From Agrostemma githago (Eukaryota; Streptophyta; Magnoliopsida; Caryophyllales; Caryophyllaceae): a stretch of 64,000 nt of DNA. Both the position numbers and the translations under genes were made by a program. Location: positions 35,411,577-35,475,576 of the forward strand of contig OY288254.1 of NCBI GenBank assembly GCA_958450325.1. Direction: 5' to 3'. The notes beneath the pieces are model-generated. The model was not told the origin of the DNA and did not search any database. It saw only the letters and a program-made list of their open reading frames with translations. This document shows positions 10,785-22,287 of this stretch, piece by piece (the first letter of the stretch is position 1; each line of letters begins with the position of its first letter).

Positions 10785-12751
10785 ATGCCTAGGAAGGGAG
10801 GCGACTTCTATCTCTTTAATCCAGAGCCGGAGAGACTCTTCAGAGCCTTTCGCCAACGGACGATTAATCGGGTTAGGATCTCTCAACCGAGTGCAAGCAA
10901 TACTCATCAAGGGCAAGCCCAAGGAGCCGACTTGAACATTTCACCTCGAGAGACGGCCGGAGGGACCTTCATCAATCCCTTCGGTGATTCTTCTCCTAGT
11001 TCCCCCTCCTCTTCTAAATCAACACTCTCCACACCACCATCTTCTCCCTTACATCCAAGAATGCCTAAGTTTTCCTCTCACTCCACCTTCACGGAAGATG
11101 TGTTGCCGAGACCGAGTGCATTACCGGAAACTTATACCGGGAATTTTGTGGCAAAGACTCACTTTATCCAACTTGTGGAGAGGAACCAATTTAGTGGGTT
11201 GCCCACCGAAGACCCGCATCAACATATGGAGACTTTCTCCGATTATTGCGACGCTATATCTCAAACCGGGGTTACTCAAGATCAAATTCGTTGGGTACTC
11301 TTCCCGTTTTCTCTTATTGGAAAAGCGAAGCAATGGATCAAGAGTCTCGATAGGGCAACCATGGGGATCGATACTTGGAAAAAGCTTGCCTTGGCGTTCT
11401 ACCAAAAGTTTTACCCTCCGGAAAAGACGAATTTGCTTAGGGCCTCCATCACCGGGTTCCAACAAAGGGATGAAGAGAGCCTATATGAAGCTTGGGAGCG
11501 GTTTAAGTCTTTGGTAAGATCGTGCCCTCATCATGGACTCTCACAATGGTTCTTAGTGCAACAATTTTAGAATGGACTTTATGAGGACTCGAGAGCTATT
11601 CTTAACATGGGCTCCAACGGTAGGTTTACCGAGGTCGATGACGACCAAACATGGGCGAGAATCGAAGAGATGGCGGTGCACAATTCGCAATATTCTAGGC
11701 CTAGGAAGGCACACCGAGGAGGCATGCATGAGGTCGATGCTATCACTAAGTTAAGCATTGACCTTGGAGCTCAACTTAAAACACACATGGAGACTATTGA
11801 CAAGAAGCTCCAAAGCCACCTCAACCAAGTCTAAGGCTCTAGTTCCTCCCACCATCTACCGATTCAAGAAGTGAATGCTTTGGGGTTCGCACCTCCTACA
11901 CCTTACTTTGGGATGTGCGACACTTGTGGAATCGTTGGTCATGACCCTATGAATTGTAGAGGGAGTATTGAGCAAGTGAACGCCTTTCAAGAATTCAAGC
12001 AAGGTGCCTCCTTCTCTAATCAATACCAAGCTTCCAATCAAGTCCCTCAACAACAAACACTTCAACATCAACAACAACATCGTCCTTATGTTCCACCTCC
12101 CTTACGGGACAACAATGAAAGTTACCAAGGTTATGTGGGTAACCAAAGAAACTTCAACAATTTCAAGAAAAATAACCAAGGCAACTTCAACAACAAGCAA
12201 GGGTTCCAACAAGGGAACTTCAATCAAGGCGGTTTCCAAGGAAACCAAAGTTTTCAAGGGTATCAAAACCGCAACCATGGCAACAATCAAGGCCTTAATC
12301 AAGGCAATTCTCATGGGTTCCAAGGGAACCATCAACAACAACAAGCAACACAAAGCAATCAACAAAGCAAGCCTAGGAGTCGGTCTCCTATTCATGACTA
12401 CGGTACTCCATTAGCCCTCACCGATACTCCGCATAATCCATCATCCCCACCGCGGGATTCGGATATACAAAAGCAAATGATGGATATGCAAAGGAATACT
12501 CAAGAAATGCAAAAGAGTCAATTGGAGGCACAAATGTCACAACAAGGAATCATTGCTCAAATTCTAATGGATAACAAGGAAATGAAAACTCACATGAAGA
12601 TGATTGAGAATCAAGTGTCACAACTTGCATCGGGAAGTTCTTCAAGACAAAGGGGGCAATTGCCTCCTCAAGGTTAAACTCCAAATTATGGACATGTCAA
12701 TGCCATTACCTTGAGGAGTGATGCTACATATAATCCTCCCGTGTTTCCTTG
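10785..12751 (+). pseudogene. gag: Athila-type gag, element B, copy 1 (broken, cut by CRM insertion)
   Basis: The frame starting MPRKGGDFYLF runs through a gag capsid-like domain (IGKAKQWIKSLDR, YPPEKTNLLRASITGFQQRD), a CCHC knuckle CDTCGIVGHDPMNC near 11915-11960, and a Gln/Asn/Gly-rich region. In-frame stops are TAG at 11568, TAA at 11832 and TAA at 12675; otherwise the frame is continuous from 10785. It is interrupted after the codons for NPPVFP by the CRM LTR at 12752. In copy 1 the rest of gag and the protease are absent, because the duplication ends inside the CRM element. The TAG at 11568 sits at the same codon as 5145 in element A. Confidence 0.87.
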
Positions 12752-13580
12752 TGATCCGAATGGAGAAGCAACAACAAAACTGGATTTCAATGAGCTCACA
12801 CTAGCTCTAAATGGTTCAAGTTCAAACCCCTTAGTCCCTCCTTCAAGTCTAGTAGTGTGCCCTCTTCAAGTGTTAAACTAGCTCTTGTGAACACCTACTT
12901 GGACTGAATAAAAGAGCTGAAACACACATTGCTCTATTCTGATTTCCAAGTTCAAATAACAAGCAATTGGAGTTATTGCTTTCATACATGAATAAGACTC
13001 ATTCACACCTCCAACCAGCCAAACCACACCAAGAGAAAAGCACCAGATTTGGAGTATAACTAGAGGATGAATTCAGTCATTTTAGTTCAATGTATTTACT
13101 TTGTTTTTATCACTTAGTATTTTGTATCCTTTAATGAGGCTTGACTATTCTGGTTGGAGCCTCATTTGGGACGTGTTGCTTGGCTATAAATAGCCAAACA
13201 CTTGATGAATAAAGCATTCAACTTTCATCAAACAAATCTGAGTTAAGCTTTGCTTTTCTTTCCGTCTTTGTAGTTCACAAGACAAAGTATTAGAGTTAGT
13301 CGCGTTACAAGCTCTATACTCGCTATTTCAATCGAGTGTTTGAATTAGCACCCGCTTTGTTGAGGTATAAGTCTATCTCACTTAGCACACTATCCTTGGT
13401 TACGTTCTATCATCCCTTACGACAACTTTTCCATTCTGATTTCGTTACTTTATTTCATTCATTTCGATCTGCTATCAACCACCAAATCACTTGTTCAAAG
13501 TTCATTCCAAGTCACATCATTAGTGGTATCAGAGCTTTGGTCTTCCAAAGACGTAAAGAATGGCAGGAGGAGTGAGCTTT
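12752..13580 (+). mobile_element. 5' end of CRM-like element: LTR, PBS and first gag codons (truncated copy)
   Basis: The LTR is 12752-13519 (TGATCCGAAT to CACATCA), preceded by CCTTG, the left target duplication of the intact copy. The PBS TGGTATCAGAGC (initiator tRNA-Met) is at 13524-13535. The gag ATG at 13560 is followed by only a few codons before the duplication junction. No 3' LTR exists for this copy, as expected if it was cut by the duplication rather than inserted independently. Confidence 0.88.
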
Positions 13581-13584
13581 TGAG
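13574..13584. other. Tandem-duplication junction with TTT microhomology
   Basis: CRM sequence GTGAACTTT (as at 28242-28250, with G for one A here) passes into TTTTGAGGCTAG, as found in an Athila-like 3' region (compare 38010-38022). Three or four shared T bases sit at the join, which fits end joining or template switching. Confidence 0.75.
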
Positions 13585-14843
13585 GCTAGTGTGCAAGTGT
13601 TTACTTTCCCTTTCTAGTAGTATGAATCGAGTCTTGGACTTTTGTCTAGTAGAATGACCCTAAATCAATAGTTTCATTGGTCCTTTACCTTGAGTCCACC
13701 TAGTCTACTAGGGATTTACTACGGGATTTGCATTTTGACCATTATGACCACCCACAGTGTGAAAAGGCCTTGGTTGCCGAGTCCCGTCCCTTAGGTGACC
13801 GTGTTCGGAATTGTTTGATTAGTCCAAGTTTTCCCTTTTTTGTGGGTTTGAAAGGAAAGTGCGCTCCCGACATACCCATTCCCCTACCTCCTACACATAT
13901 CCCCCAAATAAGTTGAAAATTGTTGAAATCTCTTTCTTAGTTGCAAAAAGAAGTTCCTACAATACAGAAATCTAGCCAAAAGGGCAAACAAAGAAAAGAA
14001 AATGAAAGAAAATGAAAGAAAGAAAGAAAGAAATGAAGGAAAAGAAAAGGCACAACAAATCAAAAAGAAAATACAAAAGAAGAAAAAGAAATGGCATAGC
14101 AACACAAAAGCAAAAATACAAAAGAAAGAAGATGCCAAAGAAAATATCTCACAAAACGAATCCCCACCTCTAAAAAATAAGCCTTTTTCCGATCGTTACC
14201 GTGAAGAGCCTACCAAAGGACCGAGTCCCTAGGAAGGATGATAGCGGTAATGATCGGTCTTCCCCCATTTTGCAATCATATCCACCTTTTTACTTGGACT
14301 AGTTGGGCGTTTTTGAGCTTGGGACGACCCTCTTGGCTTATCGCTAAAGGGGGCGGAGTCTCACTTACCTACAGTGTCGACTAACACCGTGGTTCATCCT
14401 TTTTCCATCCCACCGATCGTCCCGTAAAACATTCTTAGAAGATTAGGAGGACCTAGGTAAGTTATCAACGTTTTTATTGCTTTGTTGTCATACTATTAGG
14501 GTTTTGTTCATTTCGAGTTGTATGATTAGCTTGGGAACGTTGTCAATTGCCTTGAGTCCTAAACCGGCGTTCTTTCACGGCGTTTTAGAGGGAAGCGGTA
14601 TTTGTTTCTTTTTGGGTGCAACCGACTACTTGTTTGTTTGTATGTTTGTATGTTTGTGTGTGTTTGTGTCCGGTTGCATCCACAGTTTTGTCGCAAGACC
14701 TTACTTGCCTTGCGGAGTGCACTTTTCCTCTAAGTGTACTCGCGTGAGTTGAAAGGGCGTAGGGTGCGCTAATACCCGCTCGGCTAGTTTAGTAGTTAGT
14801 TTGTGCTTACTCGAGGGCGAGTAAGGGTTAAGTGTGGGGGAGT
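13581..14843 (+). other. 3' noncoding region of an Athila-like element (A'), with hairpins and PPT
   Basis: It aligns along its length with 38010-39262 (element A) at roughly 93% by eye and less well with 34700-35976 (element B). No gene. It contains an A-rich purine tract (about 13980-14150), a hairpin with arms 14617-14624 and 14671-14678 and a TTTG-rich loop, two further hairpins (14715-14741 and 14806-14825), and the PPT 14832-14842. It is the unit's left part, duplicated from upstream of the window. Confidence 0.8.
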
Positions 14844-16896
14844 TGATAAGTGTAGTTTGTAGTACCTAATTTGTAGTGTTTTGGTCCCGTTTTCCTTGTG
14901 GAATCGCTCTTTGGAGCGATTTCTGGGCTACTTATACTTCCTCTAGCTCGTTTTAGGTTCCCAAGACTATTCATGGAGAATTGGAACTTTTCCGACTCGT
15001 TTCATACACTTTTGGAGCCAACGAAGAGAAGGAACGATCACTCGGTGCCTTGGATTCGATCCCGAGACCTTGGGACCCATTCCGGAGCTCCTTAGACTCG
15101 ATCCCGAGCATCGAGAATCGATGAGAATCCCATGAGAAGCAAGGAGGGACCCTTGAGATCATATTTGAGGCCTACAAGACCCATCATGGTCGAGATAAGA
15201 GCCATCATGGTCGGGATGAAGAGTACAAGCAAAACCGAGCTACTGGAGTGGCATCTCGGCCGAGACCACCACCATCTCGGTCGAGACCACTTCATCTCGG
15301 CCGAGATGCCCTCCTCTCGCCCGAGACTGACCACCTGCAGACCCGCGTCACTTCTTTTCTTCTCCTTCATTCTTGTAACCTTATAAATACTTCCCCCTTG
15401 TTTTGTTTAAGCATGCTACATTACCCTAGCTTATTTTAGACTCTCTACATTGTTCTAAACCCTAGATTTAGTTCTCCTCTCATTAGCTTAATCTCTCTTT
15501 AAACTTTAGTTAATGTTAGTTTAATCTAGTGGATTAGTCTTGTATTAAGGGATTTCTTCAAGATTCATCCAAGATTGACATCCTTGGGAGTTTCATTTGG
15601 GTTTATCTTTTCAATACAAGTTCTCATCTTTTGTTATCTTTGTTAGTAGGTATAATCTCTTTACTCTTAATCTTTGTTAATCTTGCAAATTCTAATCTTT
15701 ACATATTGTTTATTGTTATTGTTTGTTCATAATGGATGTTTGGATTATTATGTTGATTTCTCTTGTTAGTCTTAGATTTAGTTTCATTATGAGTGAGTAG
15801 ATTCCTTGTGGGGTTAGTAGGGGGATTAAGTGTGGATTATGGATAATTAGGGTTTGATTGAGGGAAAGGTGGAATCTTGGTCACTAGTCACATGTTGAGC
15901 ACTCTAGGTGTTTGTTGAATTGCTTGTTTGGGTTGTAGTGGCCATGCTTCTCATGCTTGTTTTCATCTTCTCATCTTGTAATTGATATGTGGTTGAATGC
16001 TTATGTTTTGGGTAATACTTTGCATGAGTATTCGGGTCTAGTCTTAGACACGGGAGTGCGGACTTAGGCTTTGGCGCGAGAGCGCAAACCGACCCTAGTG
16101 GCGTAGAGAAACCTACACCCTTGACCTCCACATTATCCTACTACACTTGTGAACCCGACCTAACCCCACTCCCTTCCATATTTGATTCATCCTTCTAGTT
16201 AGTCATCATTTCTCTAGTTCGTTTGCTTAGTTAATCTTTAGTTATTTCATTTAGCTTATGTTATACTTAGTCCATTGTTAGTCCACTTTCTTCGCCTCCA
16301 ACCATCATAGTTTGTCAATTATCTTCTTCTTTGTGTTGTTTTGGTAGCCTAGTTTCGTTTTTAGGTCGACCTAGTCTAGACACTACATAACCGTCTCCGT
16401 GGACACGACCCGACTTACCCTAGCTACCGTTAGGATTAGTTGGTTATAATATTGATCGGTAGGACCCACGGCAATCCCTACCATCAAGCATCTTGCATGA
16501 GTATTCGGGTTTGTCATTTACGCGAGAGCGCGGACCGACCTTATTGACTAGGTGAAACCTACACCCTCGATTACCCAACTATCCTACTACACTTATGAAC
16601 CCGACCTAACCCTACTCTTTTTTTATTGTTTTCTTCATCATCTTAGTCATTGTTTCTCTAGTTAGTTGAATCTTTTAGCTTTAGTTGTCATACTTAGTTT
16701 ACTCTTAGTCATAGTCTTCTCCCCTTCTTAGTTTTAGCCTAGTTTAGCTTGTTGACCTAGTCTTGGTATTTGGGTGACCTTAGTCTAGACACCTCTTTCC
16801 GTCCCCGTGGATTCGACCCGACTTGCCCTAGCTACCCAGTTAGGATTAGTTGGTTTTACTTGATTGATAGGATTGACGGCAAAATCCTTCCCATCA
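14844..16896 (+). mobile_element. Athila-like LTR (subfamily A), chimeric, copy 2
   Basis: I found no difference from the LTR at 175-2227. A PPT (14832-14842) lies directly upstream and a PBS downstream. The internal fusion point corresponds to 16486/16487. Confidence 0.88.
15184..15326. promoter_or_regulatory. Phased palindrome array (A LTR, copy 2)
   Basis: Same 2+4 array as 515-657. Confidence 0.68.
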
Positions 16897-16899
16897 ATT

Positions 16900-16917
16900 T
16901 GGCGCCGTTGCCGGGGA
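16900..16917 (+). other. Primer-binding site of element A, tRNA-Asp type, copy 2
   Basis: An 18-nt match to the tRNA-Asp 3' complement. Confidence 0.92.
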
Positions 16918-16941
16918 CGGTGCATGTTTAGACTTAGTTTA

Positions 16942-18837
16942 TGACGGACTGGGATTTGTCGCGAATCCCGATCGATCAAAGTAAAAACCAACTATCCTAA
17001 ACTTGGGTAGTCGAGGGTAAGTCGTGTCAAATTCCACAGGGACGATCTAGCTAAATAAGAGTCTCGGTCTAGCTAAGGTATTAGTCAAAGGAGAAGAGGT
17101 TTTTGGTTGGAAAAAGGGTTCTAAACTAGCGAGCTAAACGAGTCGAACAAACAAATGAAATAAATACGAAAAAAAGGACTAGGGTCAAGGTCAACGAGGT
17201 AGTCTCAAGGAAAATATCGGAGTTCACAAACGAGTCGATTATTGTCGGTAATTAGGAAGATAAAGGATCTCTCTCGAGTCTCTATCTACCCGGGATGGTC
17301 CTAATAACGGGTTCTCGCACTTATTACTAGGTCGACCCACCCTAAAGAAAGCTCGACGAAATACGATTCACCTATCGCGGCCAAGACAAGTAAATCATAC
17401 AAAAGTCGCAATCAAAGGAGAACACCAACAATTAATCGACAAGATAATAAACCCACAACAAACTCCACAATCAAGAGAAACCAAGCCTTCCCCGACCCTA
17501 GAAATTAACTACTCGAACATGATTAAAACTAAACTAATTGAACTACCCACTACTCTAATGATAATAATAAACATGAATAACTAATAAAGATGCTAACTTT
17601 AAACTAATTAAACAATAAAATTAATCTAAAACTAATGAACAATAAAGATGAACAATAATGAAAAATGGAGAAGAAATTGTACCAAACTTGAATGGAGAAT
17701 TGCATAAATGAAGAAGAATACTAGTGTTGGAGATTAACCCAAATAATTAAAAATCAAACTAACTTAAGACAAACTAATTAAGACTAAAAAGATGAAAAAA
17801 TGGAAAGTGAGAGAACCTAACTCTACTGCTATCTACTCTAACTATCATGCGGCTGCCTCCCTCCCCTCAAAAAAATATAAGGGTTAACATTTTATACTCC
17901 TCAAAACAAAAGAAGCCCAACTCCTTGCACACAAAACGACACCCTCAAACAATACAAAACGAACTTCATTTAAATGAAGGACAAGAGAGTCTTTTTCCAC
18001 TCTCCTTTCTTCAATCCATTTGCTTCAATTAATTCAAAACCCAGTCACAATTGATGCACAAACACCGACACAAGTCACACAACAGAATAGGCAAACACAC
18101 GGTGAAGTGGTTGACTAAGCACGATGCTGCTGCTGGTCGGAGGTCGACGGGGTCTGAGCCGAAGCTACTGAGGCGCGTTGGAGCTCGATGGAGCCGACCC
18201 ATGGTGGCTGATTGAGATGTCGACGGTGGCTGGAGACGTAGGACCTGGCCAGAGCTCGCGGTGGGCAGAGCAGGGGCGGCAGTCGTTCGGGGCTGCAGCG
18301 TGGTCAGAGAAGTGACGAGCAGGGGAGGATGGTGGACGGAGCTGGGATGTCGACGGTTGGTGGTCTGGTGGTCGGAGCTGGCAGAGTCGGGTGGAGATGG
18401 AAGTTGATGGTGGTGGTGATGTATTGATGGTGATGATGAATGTATTTGATTGATGATGAAGTATGATGATGCTGGTGAATGAATGTCAGTGATGGGCATG
18501 AATGAGTCCATAGGCAGGAGAGCATTAGGAGCAAGAATACAGTAGATTAGGATTTTAGGAGGGAATCTTCAATCAAGTCAAACTCGGAATTGACTCAATT
18601 CTTTACTCGGTTTTGATCCGTCTCTTCTCGCTAATTCCCGCTCAAAATCCTAAAAAATTAAATCAACAAAAAGCAGTACCGATTTCTCGAAATATAACAC
18701 TATTAACAAATAACTATAATAATTATGCTAATTACTAATTAAGTACTAAAATGAGCTAAATAACGCTTAAGCACACAAAATCGACCCGAATAAGTAAATA
18801 ACTGTGGGTAAAATAATGACTAAAATGACGTTTATCA
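16942..18837 (-). mobile_element. Solo LTR, reverse orientation, copy 2
   Basis: Duplicate of 2273-4168 with GTTTA on both sides. One substitution was noticed (17694 G for A). Confidence 0.9.
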
Positions 18838-19021
18838 GTTTACTTATTAGCTTGACTTAGTTACCCCTCGTGTTCTTTTTCTATCCATTGTGCATATTTT
18901 GTAGTCTTTTTCTTTTTTTATTGTTTTCTTCTCTCTTTGTCTTCCGTTGTGCTCGTTTATTGTCTTTGCCTAGTCCCCGTAAAGCACTAGGTGTTTTCAC
19001 GTTTGCTCTAGTGTGTAGTGC

Positions 19022-20845
19022 ATGCCTAGGAGGAGAGGCGATTTCTTTCTCATCAATCCAAAGCCGGAAAGACTCTTTAGAGCCTTTCGCTAACGGACGA
19101 TTGATCGGGTTAGAAACACTCAACCGAGTGCTAGCAATACCATTGAAGAACAAGCTCAAGGATCCGACTTTAACGAAACACCTCGAGAGACGGCCGAAGG
19201 GAATTTCATCAATCCTTTTGGTACTTCTAGTTACTCTTCTCAACCTAGTTCTCCTTCTACATCTATATCAACACCATCTACACCGTCATCTCCCGCACAT
19301 CCAACAATGCCTAAGTTCTCTTCTCATTCAACCTTTACGGAAGACGTTTTGCCTGGTCCAACCGCTTTACCGGCCGCATATACCGAGAATTTCGTGGCAA
19401 AAACGCCATTTATCCCATTGGTTGAAAGAAGTCAATTTATTGGGTTACCAACAGAAGATCCTCATCAACACATGGAAACCTTTTCGGACTATTGCGATGC
19501 TATCTCACAACCGGGAATAACCCAAGACCAAATCTGGTGGGTATTATTTCCTTTCTCTTTGATCGGCAAGGCTAAGCAATGGCTCAAAGGTTTAGACAAG
19601 CCGGCTCTCGTTATAGACACTTGGAAGAAGCTAGCCTTAACATTCTACCAACAATTTTATCCACCGGAGAAGACCAATCTATTGAGAGCTTCAATCACGG
19701 GGTTTCAACAACGTGATGAAGAAAGTCTCTATGAGTCGTGGGAAAGGTTCAAAGCCTTGATCCCTTCTTGTCCTCACCATGGTTTATCACAATGGTTCCT
19801 TGTCCCACAGTTTTAGAACGGGTTATATGAAGATTCAAGGGCCATACTCAACAAGGGATCTAATGGAAGGTTTACCGAGGTAGATGATCACCAAACTTGG
19901 TCAAGAATTGAGGAAATGGCGGTTCACAACTCTCAATACTCAAGGCCTAGGAAGGCGAATCGAGGAGGAAGGAACGAGATCGATGCCATTACACAACTCA
20001 GTATTGATCTTGGAGCACAATTAAAAACTCACATGGAAACTATTGACAAGAAGCTCTAAAGCCATTTTGATCAAGGTCAAAGAACAAGTGCCTCCCACCA
20101 ACATTCAATTCAACAAGTCAATGCTTTGGGAGTTGTACCTCCTACATCTTATTATGGGATATGCGAGATTTGCGGGATATTTGGACATGAACCTCAACAT
20201 TGTCGAGGTAGTATTGAGCAAGTGAATGCCTTTCAAGCATTCAAGCAAGGTGCCCCATACTCTAACTTCAAGCAAAATGTGCCAAATCCTCACATGTTCA
20301 AAGCTTCCCAACAACAATCTCTACAACAACACCGTCCCATCTATGTTCCACCTCCCTTAAGGGACAACAACCAAGGCTACCTAGGTTATCAAGGCAACCT
20401 AAGGCCTTCCAACAACTTCCAACAACATAACCAAGGTGCCTTTAACAATCAAGGGTTCCAAAATCAAGGGAACTTCAATCATCAAGGTGGTTTCCAAGGA
20501 AACCAACACTCCCAAGGACATCAAAACCACAATCATGGTAACTCTCAAGGCCTTAATCAAGGCAATTCTCATGGGTTCCAAGGGAACTTTCAACAACAAC
20601 AAGGGTCTCAAGGTACTCAACAAGAAAGCAAGCAAAGGAGCCGGTCTCCAATTCATGATTATGGCATTCCCTTAGCCATCACCAATACTCCTCATAACCA
20701 ACAATCTCCCCCTCGGGATTTCGACATGCAAAAATCAATGTTGGATATGCAAAGAAGTAATCAAGAAATGCAAAGAAGTCAAATGAAGATGCTAAGAAAC
20801 CAAACCAACAAGAATTCTTTGCTCATCTTCAAAGGGAGAACATAG
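19022..20845 (+). pseudogene. gag: Athila-type gag, element A, copy 2 (broken)
   Basis: The same reading frame and the same three stops as copy 1, here TAA 19091, TAG 19814 and TAA 20057, followed by the same frameshift near 20809. The zinc knuckle is near 20160-20205. Identity of the lesions in both copies shows they predate the duplication. Confidence 0.88.
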
Positions 20846-20859
20846 CAAGAGATACGCAT

Positions 20860-22287
20860 ATGAAGATGCTCGAAACCCAACTAGCTCAAGTTGCTTTGGG
20901 TAGTTCTTCAAGGCAAAAGGGTCAACTACCTCCTCAAGGTGAACCGGCGAAATTTGAACATGTGAATGCTATTACCTTGAGGAGTGGTGCCACTTATGAC
21001 TCCCCCTTATTCCCTATTGAGCAAGAAGCCATGAAAGAAATTGTATCTCCATCTCAAGACAATGCAAGTTTGGGAAATCTCATGGAGGAGCAAGTCTTGT
21101 GGGAGGCTGAGATACCCCATGAAGACAAGCTTCCCCCACTCCAAGGAAAAGACAAAGGAAAGAAGAAAGTGTCAATTGAAATGTCCCAACCTAATGAGCA
21201 AGACAAGATACACATCAAGTTGCCATTCCCAACAAAGCAAATGAAGACCAAGGTGGATGTTCAATATGACAAGTTCCTTGATATTGTGAAGAAGTTGGAT
21301 GTGAGCATCCCTTTCACCGAACTACTTACCTAAGTCCCGACATATGGAAGATTCATGAGAGAAATCTTGGCTAGGAAGAGATCTGTTGACAAGGAAGAGA
21401 CCATAGCGTTCACAAGAGAGGTGAGCGAGCTCATTCAAGGCTCTACACTTCCTAAGTTGAAGGATCCGGGTAATTTCTCAATCCCGTGCACCATAGGGAA
21501 CTTGAAGATTGAAAGGGCATTATGTGATTTGGGTGCGAGTGTAAGCATTATTCCGTACTCTATTCGTGAGCGACTTGGGATGAAAGAGCTCAAGTGTACC
21601 TCTATTACACTTCAAATGGCTGATCGTTCGCTTAACCGACCATTAGGAATGCTAGAGGATGTGCCACTAAGAATAGGGAAGTTCTTCATTCCGGTCGACT
21701 TCCTTGTGCTTGATATGCCGGAGGATGCCATCACTCCCATTATCCTAGGCCGCTCGTTTCTACATACCGCCGGTGAGATGATTGATGTAAAGAATGGTAG
21801 GATCACATTTGAGCTAGGCGACGAGAAGCTCGTGTTTGACCTCCAAGGCAACACCTGGCCTACAAATGATGAGTCGTGTAATATGATCCATGCCACGAAA
21901 GACATCGAGATAGGGGATGAGTCGGATGAAAGTTTGAAAGATAACTTGGGTGGAATTGATGATGATGATTCCGAGCTTGGGGCGAATGAATGCCCATGTG
22001 ATGTGATTGAATATGAGCCGGTCGGTAAAAAGAAAGTTGAGCCTCCATTGAGGCCTTGTGAAGATGAGTGAAAGTTTGGGTATATCCCGAAGGATCGAAA
22101 GTACAAGTTCAAGCCGTTGAACTTAGTAGATCGGGATGCCCCGGGAACTTCTAGACAAGGTTGTGAAGAACCTTGGAGTGTCGATTGGTAATCCACAATC
22201 TTGATCGAAGATTTCTCGAGAGCCTTCGATTTGTTGCTCCGTGCTCTTGATGGCGATGGATTTGTCTACAATGTTGTTGAAAAATGA
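20860..22287 (+). pseudogene. Athila-type gag C-terminus and aspartic protease, element A, copy 2 (broken)
   Basis: The protease motif CDLGAS is near 21525 and ILGRSF near 21745. Stops TAA 21331 and TGA 22069 interrupt it as in copy 1. No pol follows; noncoding sequence begins after 22287. Confidence 0.85.

Larger units (their letters stand above)
1..13580. repeat. Tandem segmental duplication, copy 1 (left end off the window)
   Basis: Position 1 matches 14670, and the match runs to 13575 with offset 14,669 (14,670 after a T-run near 8950). Differences found by eye: 3025 A/17694 G, 7828 C/22497 T, 8159 C/22828 G, 13000 C/27670 T, and a 9-T versus 10-T run. Copy 1 breaks off a few bases into the CRM gag and joins 3'-region sequence of an Athila-like element. 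The unit length predicts that copy 1 begins about 1.09 kb left of the window. Recent duplication is the simplest reading. Assembly duplication cannot be excluded from sequence alone. Confidence 0.9.

Noticed and set aside
13884..14138. Phe/Ser-rich minus-strand and Lys-rich plus-strand ORFs in the purine tract (also 34915-35352 and 35079-35360)
   Set aside because: Artefacts of an A/G-rich tract; not conserved as protein between copies.
175..16896. LTRs at 175-2227 and 14844-16896 as the two ends of one young element
   Set aside because: The internal region downstream of both LTRs is also duplicated at the same offset, so their identity comes from the tandem duplication.
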